A stretch of 38,321 nt of DNA from Ferrithrix thermotolerans DSM 19514 (GTDB taxonomy: Bacteria; Actinomycetota; Acidimicrobiia; Acidimicrobiales; Ilumatobacteraceae). Shown in pieces: positions 10,194 through 17,784 of this stretch; the stretch's first letter is position 1, and each line of letters starts with the position of its first letter. The DNA lies in assembly GCA_945861025.1 (NCBI GenBank), contig CAMASN010000030.1, forward strand, positions 1-38,321, in the 5' to 3' direction. The notes below the pieces were generated by a model that saw nothing but the letters and a program-made list of their open reading frames with translations, searched no databases and was not told the origin of the DNA. Both the position numbers and the translations under genes were made by a program.

Positions 10194-10559
10194 CTACTCG
10201 GCGATCACGTATGCAATGGCAAGCAGGTCGCTGTGCGTCAGCGAAACATGCCAGCGCGTAACACCTGCGTCTCGGGCCAGTTCGGCGGCGCGCGCCGAGA
10301 CGCGTAACGACGGCGCACCCGAGTCAATTCGGGTGACCGACACATCGTGAAAACCAAACGCACCAAGCCCCACCCCGAGCGCCTTCATCACTGCTTCGCG
10401 AGCAGCAAAGCGAACTGCAAGCGACGGCACCGGATCGACCTTTGCGGCCACGTACTCAAGTTCGTCTGCGGTGAACAATCGTTCGCGCATGGTTGGCGTG
10501 CGTTGCAGCGAGCGCCGAAACCGTTCTATCTCAATGGCGTCGACCCCGATGCCGATCAT
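10194..10559 (-). CDS. acpS: Holo-[acyl-carrier-protein] synthase
   Basis: Attaches the 4'-phosphopantetheine arm of CoA to acyl carrier protein, activating fatty-acid synthesis. The 121-residue protein has the Mg-binding GIGVDAIEIERF start (Asp7) and the RFAAREAVMKALG motif with the second acidic ligand. WHVSLTHSDLLAIAYVIAE closes the fold. It begins 3 bases after the glmS stop, so the two are probably read from one message. The acpS-nnr-alr order is widespread in bacteria. Confidence 0.96.
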   Translation of the reverse strand: MIGIGVDAIEIERFRRSLQRTPTMRERLFTADELEYVAAKVDPVPSLAVRFAAREAVMKALGVGLGAFGFHDVSVTRIDSGAPSLRVSARAAELARDAGVTRWHVSLTHSDLLAIAYVIAE

Positions 10560-10562
10560 GAT

Positions 10563-13500
10563 CTAGCGACGCCAGCGATCGGCCATCTCGCTGATGGGCA
10601 AGATCAACAAATCGCCCACCGGCAGCTCACCGAGCAAATCGTCGCTGAATCCACCTTCGGTTTCGGCCACCCAGTCGACGAGACGGTTGTATCGGCGGTC
10701 GTAACCCTGCAGAACCCCACGCATGACGGCGGCCGGCAAGCGATCGTGGAACCGCACGTGCAACAACGTGATTCCGGTGATCTGCGCACCCTTGAGTTCG
10801 GGTACAAAAATCACGGTTCGGCCGTCGCTGCGCCCACGGGCCACGAGCACATCTCGCTCGGCAGCAACGCGGCGCTTGGTGCCCACCAGCGAATGGTTGC
10901 GCTCGACACGAGATGCGACATCGCGCGACAAGCCCCCGCGGTCGACGATGGTGATGGTTGCGCTGGTGGAGTCGGGATCGCCCTCGATGCCGTACCGGGT
11001 GAACCCAACAACCTCGGCAACGGCCGGGTCGAGATCGGCAAGCACCTTCATCGAGCGATACGACAGGCGATCACGACCAACCCCAAGAGAGAGCACTGAT
11101 TGCACCAAGCGGCGGTCGAGCACACCTTCGTCATTGCGACTGATGCCGACGGTAACGGTCTTGGCCTGATGTTTGATTGCATCGATGGGGCGAGTGAGTT
11201 CTTCGATCGCCCGCGTCAGTGCGGAAGTGAGATCGTCGATGAGCGCGCTTGGCGTGCCCACCTTGCCGGTATCGGCGTGATACGACTCGAGCGGCGCATC
11301 GCTGAGCGCATCGCGCAACATCGCCACCACCCGGACAGCTGTAGACGCTTCCATCTGACCGTCGTACACACCTGTGCGCAGCGCAATGAAGAACCGATCG
11401 GCGATGGGCTCAAGCTCCTTGCGCACCAACCGCATCACTTCATCGCCAACATCGGTGGTCGAGATTGCCCGCTCAATGAGCTCGCGGGCCTCGCGCAGCG
11501 GACGAGCCGATGCGTCGATAGCCAGCGCCGCCTCATAGCCAAAGAGGTGGCCCACCATCGCCGACAAGATGAAGGCAAGTGCGCCATCTACGGCAGGCAC
11601 TCCGATCACTTGAGCAGCAGCCGAAAAACGCATGTCGCCCTCGGTGGCAATCACAATCGGCAGCGCCTTGTGGGCGCGGAAGATGGCCACTTCTTTAGCG
11701 ACATCGTCGGCCGTGCCGCCAACCAAGCCCGCCGCACAAACGATGATGAGCGGCTCGCACGAGAGGTCGATGTGCTTTTTATCTTCGGTGACATCGCAGG
11801 CGATGCTCTTGTAGCAAAGCTCGCTGAGCTTGATGCGCACTTCTTGCGCAGCCACGGCATTCGCGCCATTGCCGACCACGGTCCAATATCGGCGCTGCGG
11901 CGCGAACCGACGAGCGGCCTCGCCAATCTGGTCGCGGAGCCCAAGCACCGACACAAGCGCATCAGGAATCTCACGCAGCGACGAGAGCAACTGATGCCTG
12001 CGTTGCGCCGAACCAAGGCCTGCTGCCTCGCTGATCGCACACGCAAGCAACGCACCGGCGGCGACTTGAGCGTAGAACGCCTTCGTTGAGGCAACACTCA
12101 TCTCGACGTCGCGACCATCAGAGGTATACAACACGCCATCGGCCTTGTCGGTGAGATCGCTGTTGCGACGATTCACGATGCCAATTACGCATGCACCGCG
12201 GCCCCGAACGAGATCGACCGTGCGGTTGGTGTCGGTGGTCGTGCCGCTTTGGCTCACGGCCACCACAAGCGTGTCGCTCATGTCGAGACGCATACCAAAG
12301 CCACTGAGTTCAGTAGCCACCACGGGGTCCACATCGAGGCCGCCCTCGGTGAGCGTTGCGAGCGTTGCTGCCATGCTGCGCCCGGCGATGGCGGCGGTGC
12401 CCTGCCCAATCACAAGCACACGGCGAATGGCTCCCGTGGCCAGACGCTCAGCAATAAATGCGGGAAGCGATCGAGCCCCAACGACTGCGCGCAACATGGC
12501 GTCGCTCTCGATGATCTTGCCGCGCAATGTCTTGCGGAAGCTCTCGGGGGCTTCGGTGATTTCCTTCAGTAAGAAGTGTGGGGCCGCGCCACGATCGATG
12601 TCGCGGGTGGTTACCTCGGCCACAACAACGTCTCGCGCTGCGAGCGGTAACTCAGTGCCGCTATACGACAAGCGGCGGATGCCTTCGAGTTCGCCAGCGT
12701 GGGCCGCCGATAATGCGAACACCTGACCTCGGCTTTCGGGCTGATCTGGATCACTTGGAGTCTCGCCGTCCATACGCACATAACGACTGGTCTCTTCGAC
12801 CACGCCGTAGGGTTCGCTGGCAACGATGAACGCATCGTCGGCGAGGCCCACATACAGCGCCTGGCCACTGCCGCGCAGAGCAAACAACATTTGCTCCGGC
12901 TCGTCGGCACTGGCCGCACCGATGGCAACACTGCCCTCAAAGCCGGCCACCGTGCGTCGGAACGCTTCAACAACGTCGCCGTTCGACGCGGCAGAAAAAC
13001 GCGAGACCAACGCCGGAATCACCTTGGCATCGGTGGTGATGGGCCCAGCGATTCGCAGGTTGTGCTCGATCTTCAAGTCGGCATGGTTATCGACATCGCC
13101 GTTCAGCGCCGCCACCAAATATGGCCCCGACTCGTAACCCGCTTCGAGTTCATCGCTGTTCAGCGGATGGCAATTTGGCTCGCTGATAATGCCCACACTT
13201 GCCCAGCGCGTGTGGCCTAAAACGTTGAGTCGCGCTGACGGCGAAGACAGCGCGAGGCGCAACAGGTCGTCGCCAATCACTGCTGAGCGCAACGCACGGG
13301 TGTTGTCGCCAAGCTCACCGATCTCAGCAGCGGCTTTGTACACGAAGCTCAAACATTGCCCGGCAACACGCACCGAACCGCCGGTGAACAATGAGTTGTC
13401 GTTGCGCCCGGCCAGCAAGCTACGCACTGCAGGATCATCGCTCGACAGGTTGTGGCCCCATACGAACAGGTGCAAACCGGCCGAGTCGCGGCCGCGCACC

Positions 13501-13967
13501 TCGAGTCGATCGAGCGCAGAAAACGCCTGCTGCACTGCGAAGTAAGCAGCCACCGCGGCGGGCGCAGCGTCGCGACCCGCAAGTTCGTGAACCGCGCGCG
13601 CCGCGCGCAGGCGATCGTTGCGAATCGACCACAGAGCATCGCGCAAACGACCGATGACCACGTTGGTGGCCTCAACCACGTCGGGCGTGAGATCGGTACC
13701 AAGCTCAAGTGTCGACTCTGCACTGGCCAACGCTGCCTCGAGTTGGTCGACGCGGGCGATGATGCTCGCCGCCAACTCGTGGCGACCCATCAGTGCCTGA
13801 ACGCCCGCAATACCGCGCAGCGTGTGGTCGAGCGCAGCACAGGCATCGGCCATTGCCGCAGTACTCGGACTCAGGCCAAGCGCCTCATCGAGCGCAGCAA
13901 TGATGCTGGCCGAGGAAGGTGCCAATCGCGTGGTCGGCTTGCTCAAAATCGCAATGATCCCGCACAT
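10563..13967 (-). CDS. glmS: Giant GlmS-like glutamine-fructose-6-phosphate aminotransferase
   Basis: Expected to make glucosamine-6-phosphate from fructose-6-phosphate and glutamine; it sits directly after glmM. ATG 13967 gives MCGIIAILSKP, with Cys2 as the N-terminal nucleophile after Met removal. At 1134 residues it is nearly twice the usual GlmS (about 600). An alanine-rich helical insert (about 11-150) interrupts the glutaminase domain, which resumes at LEVRGRDSAG. GHTRWASVG (251-259), LNGDVDN (288-294) and TTDAKVI (311-317) follow. The first SIS domain has SQSGTTTDT (572-580) and MSVASTKAF (623-631); the second has QEVRIKLSELCYK (708-720). About 100 extra residues follow, then AKTVTVG (935-941), resembling the canonical C-tail, then about 190 unrecognised residues. 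The canonical THG after RWA is SVG, and KHGPLAL is replaced. GlmS activity is likely, not certain. Confidence 0.85.
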   Translation of the reverse strand: MCGIIAILSKPTTRLAPSSASIIAALDEALGLSPSTAAMADACAALDHTLRGIAGVQALMGRHELAASIIARVDQLEAALASAESTLELGTDLTPDVVEATNVVIGRLRDALWSIRNDRLRAARAVHELAGRDAAPAAVAAYFAVQQAFSALDRLEVRGRDSAGLHLFVWGHNLSSDDPAVRSLLAGRNDNSLFTGGSVRVAGQCLSFVYKAAAEIGELGDNTRALRSAVIGDDLLRLALSSPSARLNVLGHTRWASVGIISEPNCHPLNSDELEAGYESGPYLVAALNGDVDNHADLKIEHNLRIAGPITTDAKVIPALVSRFSAASNGDVVEAFRRTVAGFEGSVAIGAASADEPEQMLFALRGSGQALYVGLADDAFIVASEPYGVVEETSRYVRMDGETPSDPDQPESRGQVFALSAAHAGELEGIRRLSYSGTELPLAARDVVVAEVTTRDIDRGAAPHFLLKEITEAPESFRKTLRGKIIESDAMLRAVVGARSLPAFIAERLATGAIRRVLVIGQGTAAIAGRSMAATLATLTEGGLDVDPVVATELSGFGMRLDMSDTLVVAVSQSGTTTDTNRTVDLVRGRGACVIGIVNRRNSDLTDKADGVLYTSDGRDVEMSVASTKAFYAQVAAGALLACAISEAAGLGSAQRRHQLLSSLREIPDALVSVLGLRDQIGEAARRFAPQRRYWTVVGNGANAVAAQEVRIKLSELCYKSIACDVTEDKKHIDLSCEPLIIVCAAGLVGGTADDVAKEVAIFRAHKALPIVIATEGDMRFSAAAQVIGVPAVDGALAFILSAMVGHLFGYEAALAIDASARPLREARELIERAISTTDVGDEVMRLVRKELEPIADRFFIALRTGVYDGQMEASTAVRVVAMLRDALSDAPLESYHADTGKVGTPSALIDDLTSALTRAIEELTRPIDAIKHQAKTVTVGISRNDEGVLDRRLVQSVLSLGVGRDRLSYRSMKVLADLDPAVAEVVGFTRYGIEGDPDSTSATITIVDRGGLSRDVASRVERNHSLVGTKRRVAAERDVLVARGRSDGRTVIFVPELKGAQITGITLLHVRFHDRLPAAVMRGVLQGYDRRYNRLVDWVAETEGGFSDDLLGELPVGDLLILPISEMADRWRR

Positions 13968-14019
13968 GGCTTGCAGGTTACCGCGCTGGGCTACGTGTAG
14001 ATCTTTGTTGGCGCGTCGC

Positions 14020-15342
14020 TTAGCTGAAACGGGCCCGAACGATGTTGGCCAACCCATTAGCAACATCGTGCGCCACGGCATCAGTTGCGGCCTCGACCAT
14101 CACCCGTACGAGCGGCTCAGTGCCGCTGGCCCGCAACAGCACCCGGCCCTCGCCGCCGAGCGCAGCTTCGGCTTGCGCCAACTCGCTGGCGAGTTCGATC
14201 GCAATATCGGGATGACGATCGGCCACGCGCACATTCACGAGCACCTGGGGGAACGCTGTCATCACATCGCGCGACATCTCGGCCAACGAACGGCGCGACG
14301 AGTGCGTGTGATGCAGCAGTCGAAGGCCCGCAAGTAGACCGTCGCCGGTAGTAGCCAGGTCTCGGTAAATCACATGCCCGCTCTGTTCGCCACCAATTGC
14401 GTAACCACCCGCGTCGAGTGCTTCGAGCACATAGCGGTCGCCCACCGCAGTGGCTACCACTGTGATTCCTGCTGCCTGCATCGCGCGATGAAACCCAAGA
14501 TTGCTCATCACCGTGACAACCACGGCGTTGCCGCTGAGGCGGCCCTCGGCCTGCAACTGCAACGCAGCCAACGCAAGCAGGCGGTCGCCATCGACGATGT
14601 GTCCCTCGTTGTCTACCGCAATCACGCGGTCACCATCGCCGTCGAAGGCAAGACCTGCGTGGGCTCCGTGCTCAAGCACTGCCTGCACAAGCGATGATGG
14701 ATGTGTTGCACCGCATTTGGCGTTGATGTTCGTGCCGTTGGGCGTGGCGTGCATCACAATCACGTCGGCACCGAGCGCAGCCACCGCTGCCGGACCAGCA
14801 ACACTCATTGCGCCGTTGGCACAGTCGAGCACCACGCGCACGCCAGCGAGGCAATCGGGCGGAAATAGCGACACAACGTGTTGCACGTACTCGGTCACTG
14901 CCTCGACAAATACATCAGCAGTCGCCTTCGACGCCGACGCGACTGAGCGTTCCTCGAGCACTGCTTCAAGGTTGGCTTCTATCGACGCTTCGACATCGTC
15001 AGTGAGCTTCAGCCCACCGGCGGCGAAAATCTTGACGCCATTATCGGAATACGGATTGTGTGAGGCCGTGATCATCGCTGCGGGTACACCGCGGCGAGCC
15101 GAAAAAAATGCCAGCGCAGGGGTGGGTAGCACTCCACACGATTGCACCGTTTGAGCCTGCGCGTGTAAGCCCAGAATCAATGCAGATTCGAAAAGCTCAC
15201 CAGACTCGCGGGTATCGCGACCAATGAGCCATGTTCCACCGTCGAGCACTTGGGCCGCGGCAACGCCGAGGGATCGCACGTAGGCGGTGGTGAGTTCGGT
15301 GAGCGCAACGCCGCGCACGCCATCGGTGCCGAAGCGCAGCAA
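14020..15342 (-). CDS. glmM: Phosphoglucosamine mutase
   Basis: Converts glucosamine-6-phosphate to glucosamine-1-phosphate for UDP-GlcNAc. The 440-residue protein has the start LRFGTDGVRG, the phosphoserine loop ITASHNPYSDNGVK (Ser94) and the Mg-binding FDGDGDR. GGEQSGHVI binds sugar and RASGTEPLVRVMVEA the phosphate. Start choice: TTG at 15342 gives the family-typical N-terminus and lies one base after the rpsI TGA. The upstream GTG at 15418-15420 would add 26 residues read from within rpsI with no family match. No strong ribosome-binding site precedes the TTG, so termination-reinitiation coupling to rpsI is inferred. Confidence 0.95.
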   Translation of the reverse strand: MLRFGTDGVRGVALTELTTAYVRSLGVAAAQVLDGGTWLIGRDTRESGELFESALILGLHAQAQTVQSCGVLPTPALAFFSARRGVPAAMITASHNPYSDNGVKIFAAGGLKLTDDVEASIEANLEAVLEERSVASASKATADVFVEAVTEYVQHVVSLFPPDCLAGVRVVLDCANGAMSVAGPAAVAALGADVIVMHATPNGTNINAKCGATHPSSLVQAVLEHGAHAGLAFDGDGDRVIAVDNEGHIVDGDRLLALAALQLQAEGRLSGNAVVVTVMSNLGFHRAMQAAGITVVATAVGDRYVLEALDAGGYAIGGEQSGHVIYRDLATTGDGLLAGLRLLHHTHSSRRSLAEMSRDVMTAFPQVLVNVRVADRHPDIAIELASELAQAEAALGGEGRVLLRASGTEPLVRVMVEAATDAVAHDVANGLANIVRARFS

Positions 15343-15343
15343 A

Positions 15344-15739
15344 TCAGCGCTTGGTGTACTGAGGAGCCTTACGGGCCTTCTTGAGACCGTACTTCTTGCT
15401 TTCCTTGCGACGTGAGTCACGAGTGAGCAAGCCGGCCTTCTTCAGCGCTGCGCGCTGCTCAGGATCGAGCTCAATCAACGAGCGGGCAATGCCCATGCGC
15501 AATGCGCCGGCCTGGCCGCTGATGCCGCCACCATGGATGGTTGCGTCGATGTCGAACGCCTCTTCGGTGTTCGTGAGACGGAGCGGTTCGCTCACGGTCA
15601 TACGAGCCATCGCCGTTGGGAAGTAGTTCTCGAAACTACGACCGTTCACGGTGACGATGCCCGTGCCAGGGCGCAAGCGCACCCGAGCGACAGATTCCTT
15701 ACGACGACCAGTTGTTTGAGTAAGCGGCTTAGTGCCCAT
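15344..15739 (-). CDS. rpsI: 30S ribosomal protein S9
   Basis: Small-subunit head protein whose C-terminal tail contacts P-site tRNA. The 131-residue protein contains [34 protein letters not shown] and the basic tail ending QYTKR, all S9 hallmarks. It follows rplM by 23 bases, the universal L13-S9 pair. Its stop is one base from the proposed TTG of glmM. Confidence 0.98.
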   Translation of the reverse strand: MGTKPLTQTTGRRKESVARVRLRPGTGIVTVNGRSFENYFPTAMARMTVSEPLRLTNTEEAFDIDATIHGGGISGQAGALRMGIARSLIELDPEQRAALKKAGLLTRDSRRKESKKYGLKKARKAPQYTKR

Positions 15740-15762
15740 GGTGATTCACATTCTCCGAATAC

Positions 15763-16209
15763 TTAGCGCGACTTGGCCGCTGAAAGATCAAATACGACTG
15801 GCATCTGTGCTGCGTGTGGGTGCTCGGCGCCGCCGTACACCTTGAGTTTCTTGATCATCTGACGACCAAGCGGGCCCTTTGGCAACATGCCCCGGATGCT
15901 GTTGCGGATTGCCTCTTCAGGCTTACGCGACATGAAGTTGGCATACGTCTCAGTCTTGAGGCCGCCTGGGTAACCGCTGTAGCGGTGCACTCCTTTGAGT
16001 TCGGCCTTGTTTGACGTGAGCACAATCTTGGCCGCATTGACGATGATGACATGGTCACCTGTGTCAATGTGTGGGGCGAAGGTTGGCTTGTGCTTACCGC
16101 GCAGCACGCGTGCTGCCTCGGTGCACATGCGACCAAGCACCAAGCCTTCGGCATCAATGACATGCCAGGCTGCGGTGATTTCACTTGCTTTGGGACTGTA
16201 TGTACGCAT
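15763..16209 (-). CDS. rplM: 50S ribosomal protein L13
   Basis: Early-assembly 23S rRNA-binding protein. The 148-residue protein has [49 protein letters not shown] and [21 protein letters not shown]. Start at the second Met of a Met-Met pair (16209), by match to the family; the first at 16212 is also possible. It opens the run rplM-rpsI-glmM-glmS and has a leader of roughly 155 bases from a candidate promoter. Confidence 0.98.
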   Translation of the reverse strand: MRTYSPKASEITAAWHVIDAEGLVLGRMCTEAARVLRGKHKPTFAPHIDTGDHVIIVNAAKIVLTSNKAELKGVHRYSGYPGGLKTETYANFMSRKPEEAIRNSIRGMLPKGPLGRQMIKKLKVYGGAEHPHAAQMPVVFDLSAAKSR

Positions 16210-16369
16210 CATAAGAGCTTCTTTCAACCGGGCGCCGACCGGCAGCCTCAGGGAACTCAACAAGGATAGGGGCGGAGATGTCGAATCAGCAATCAGATCG
16301 GTCGCGAATTCCCGTCCTTTTCGCCGATAACTCAGCAGAAGTCACCTATCGCACTCATGTCGGCCATCT

Positions 16370-16398
16370 TTTACAGGATTGCGTGGCTCGAACTACAA
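16370..16398 (-). promoter_or_regulatory. Candidate promoter of rplM-rpsI operon
   Basis: On the minus strand TTGTAG (16398-16393) and TGTAAA (16375-16370) are 17 bases apart, a reasonable sigma-70 match. It lies about 160 bases before rplM in the gap after truA. An 8-base inverted repeat sits just upstream. Pattern evidence only. Confidence 0.35.
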
Positions 16399-16406
16399 CA
16401 GCGTTA

Positions 16407-16426
16407 TTTGTAGCCGGCGCTACAAA
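16407..16426. repeat. Inverted repeat in the truA-rplM gap
   Basis: TTTGTAGC (16407-16414) and GCTACAAA (16419-16426) form a perfect 8-base inverted repeat with a 4-base centre. It lies 8 bases upstream of the candidate rplM -35 box and 4 bases before a short plus-strand reading frame. It has no T-tract on either side, so it looks more like an operator than a terminator. Confidence 0.5.
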
Positions 16427-16430
16427 CGAC

Positions 16431-16529
16431 ATGACATCGCGTGTTCTGGTCGGCGCAATCGGCGCTGTGATGCTTGTCGCGGCCGGCTTCGGGCTGCGCG
16501 ATTATCTTGGTCGCTACCGCAAACGCTGA
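16431..16529 (+). CDS. Possible 32-residue single-pass membrane microprotein
   Basis: Short plus-strand frame opening MTSRVLVGAIGAV, with a hydrophobic stretch at about residues 5-22 and a basic tail ending GRYRKR: a plausible single membrane span. It fills part of the 304-base gap between rplM and truA and overlaps the truA 3' end by 16 bases in convergent orientation. The same frame extends upstream to ATG 16278 (83 residues), where AGGGG lies about 7 bases before the start, but that N-terminal part is not convincing. No family recognised; it may be chance. Confidence 0.25.
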   Translation: MTSRVLVGAIGAVMLVAAGFGLRDYLGRYRKR

Positions 16530-17335
16530 TCCGAAACCACCGTTTCGGGATAGCCCACTTCCCACAACACCAGCCCGCGAGCTGGCGCAATTTCTGGGGC
16601 GGCCTGGCGATCGCGACCCAACATCAACGAGCGCATCTCGCCCGCGTGCATTCGACCGAGCCCGACATCTACAAGCGCGCCGACAATCGAGCGCACCATC
16701 TGATGGCAAAACGCATTCGCTCGAATCTCGAAACGCAAGACACGTGCCTCGCCTGCGCTCGGACCGATCGCATCGGTAGTGCCAGTCACGTCGGAGATGT
16801 TGGCCAGCATCACCCGACGCCGCAGCGACCGCTCGGCTTGCCCTTCAGCCACCTGAGGTTTCCGACAGAACGACGAGAAGTCGTGCTCACCAATCAGTGG
16901 ATCGCATGCGAGCTGCATTGTGGGCAACAACAGCGGGCGCGTCACGTGCCACGCTCGATCGGTCAAAAACGGATTCGCAGTGGGGCCGTTGTAGATGGTG
17001 TAGCGATAGTGCCGCCATTGGGCACTAAAACGCGCGTTGAATTGGTGGGGCACCCAGTCGCCACTGCGCAGCACCACCCGCGGGCCGCACATGCGATTCA
17101 CGCGATGCACAAGGTTGCTCAACACCGTATTGCCCGGCAGATCGCAACTGATCACCTGACCCCATGCGTGCACACCTGCATCGGTTCGGCCGGCGCCAAC
17201 GAGGTCTACATCGTGGCGGGCAATCAGCGACATTGCCTCAGTGAGCACACCCATCACCGTGTCGACATTGGGGTTCACCGCAAAGCCGTGAAATCCTGCG
17301 CCGTCGTATGCGACAACGAAACGAGCCCGCCGCAT
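16514..17335 (-). CDS. truA: tRNA pseudouridine(38-40) synthase TruA
   Basis: Isomerises uridines 38-40 in the anticodon arm of many tRNAs. The 273-residue protein starts MRRARFVVAYDGAGFHGFAV and has the catalytic motif VGAGRTDAGVHAWGQV (Asp52), then RHYRYTIYNG, FCHQMVRSIVGALVDVG and the closing LVLWEVGYPE. The ATG at 17335 was chosen by family match; a longer frame reaches into rplQ. It follows rplQ by 49 bases, a common bacterial order, and probably ends this transcription unit. Confidence 0.95.
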   Translation of the reverse strand: MRRARFVVAYDGAGFHGFAVNPNVDTVMGVLTEAMSLIARHDVDLVGAGRTDAGVHAWGQVISCDLPGNTVLSNLVHRVNRMCGPRVVLRSGDWVPHQFNARFSAQWRHYRYTIYNGPTANPFLTDRAWHVTRPLLLPTMQLACDPLIGEHDFSSFCRKPQVAEGQAERSLRRRVMLANISDVTGTTDAIGPSAGEARVLRFEIRANAFCHQMVRSIVGALVDVGLGRMHAGEMRSLMLGRDRQAAPEIAPARGLVLWEVGYPETVVSDQRLR

Positions 17336-17384
17336 AGCGACGGGCTCGTTCACGTTCTCGATAGCGCCGTTATCCGGCACCGTT

Positions 17385-17756
17385 TTAGACCAGTTCGATG
17401 CGCGCCATTTGGGCGTTGTCGCCGTGGCGCGGGCCGAGCTTGTAAATGCGAAGGTATCCACCTGGGCGCTGGATGTAGCGAGGTGCCACTTCGTTAACCA
17501 ACTTGGCGGTCATCTCGCGGTCGCCCAAGTAGCCCTGAATCTGACGAATGCGATGGATACGCATTGGGTCATCCTCAGTCGCCTTCTTGGCCTTGGTGAT
17601 CAACTTCTCGGCGATTGGGCGCAATGCCTTTGCCTTGGCCTCGGTGGTCACAATTGCCTCGGCGGCAATCAACGACGCAGCCAAGTTGGCCATCATGATC
17701 TTTTGGTGTTGTGAGCTGCCGCCGAAGTTGCGGGCTCTACGTGGTGTAGCTGGCAT
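17385..17756 (-). CDS. rplQ: 50S ribosomal protein L17
   Basis: Large-subunit protein near the exit tunnel. The 123-residue protein has an actinobacterial-style start (MPATPRRARNFGGSSQHQKI), the core ANLAASLIAAEAIVTTEAKAK and the end GPRHGDNAQMARIELV. It follows rpoA by 28 bases, the standard alpha-operon order. Confidence 0.97.
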   Translation of the reverse strand: MPATPRRARNFGGSSQHQKIMMANLAASLIAAEAIVTTEAKAKALRPIAEKLITKAKKATEDDPMRIHRIRQIQGYLGDREMTAKLVNEVAPRYIQRPGGYLRIYKLGPRHGDNAQMARIELV

Positions 17757-17784
17757 TAGGGGTCTCCCTCAATGACTTTCTTGG

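Noticed and set aside
11100-12089. A 329-codon plus-strand frame opposite glmS
   Set aside because: Antisense to clearly conserved SIS-domain coding sequence; composition is typical of a high-GC shadow frame.
16407-16426. Reading the inverted repeat as the truA terminator
   Set aside because: No T-tract follows on the minus strand and the stem is only 8 base pairs with mixed composition.
16278-16430. Longer 83-residue version of the small plus-strand protein
   Set aside because: The added N-terminal part looks non-coding and covers the rplM promoter region; only the hydrophobic C-terminal 32 codons are at all plausible.
16379-17497. A 372-codon plus-strand frame across truA
   Set aside because: It crosses truA and part of rplQ antisense and is rich in His/Arg/Cys as expected for a shadow frame.
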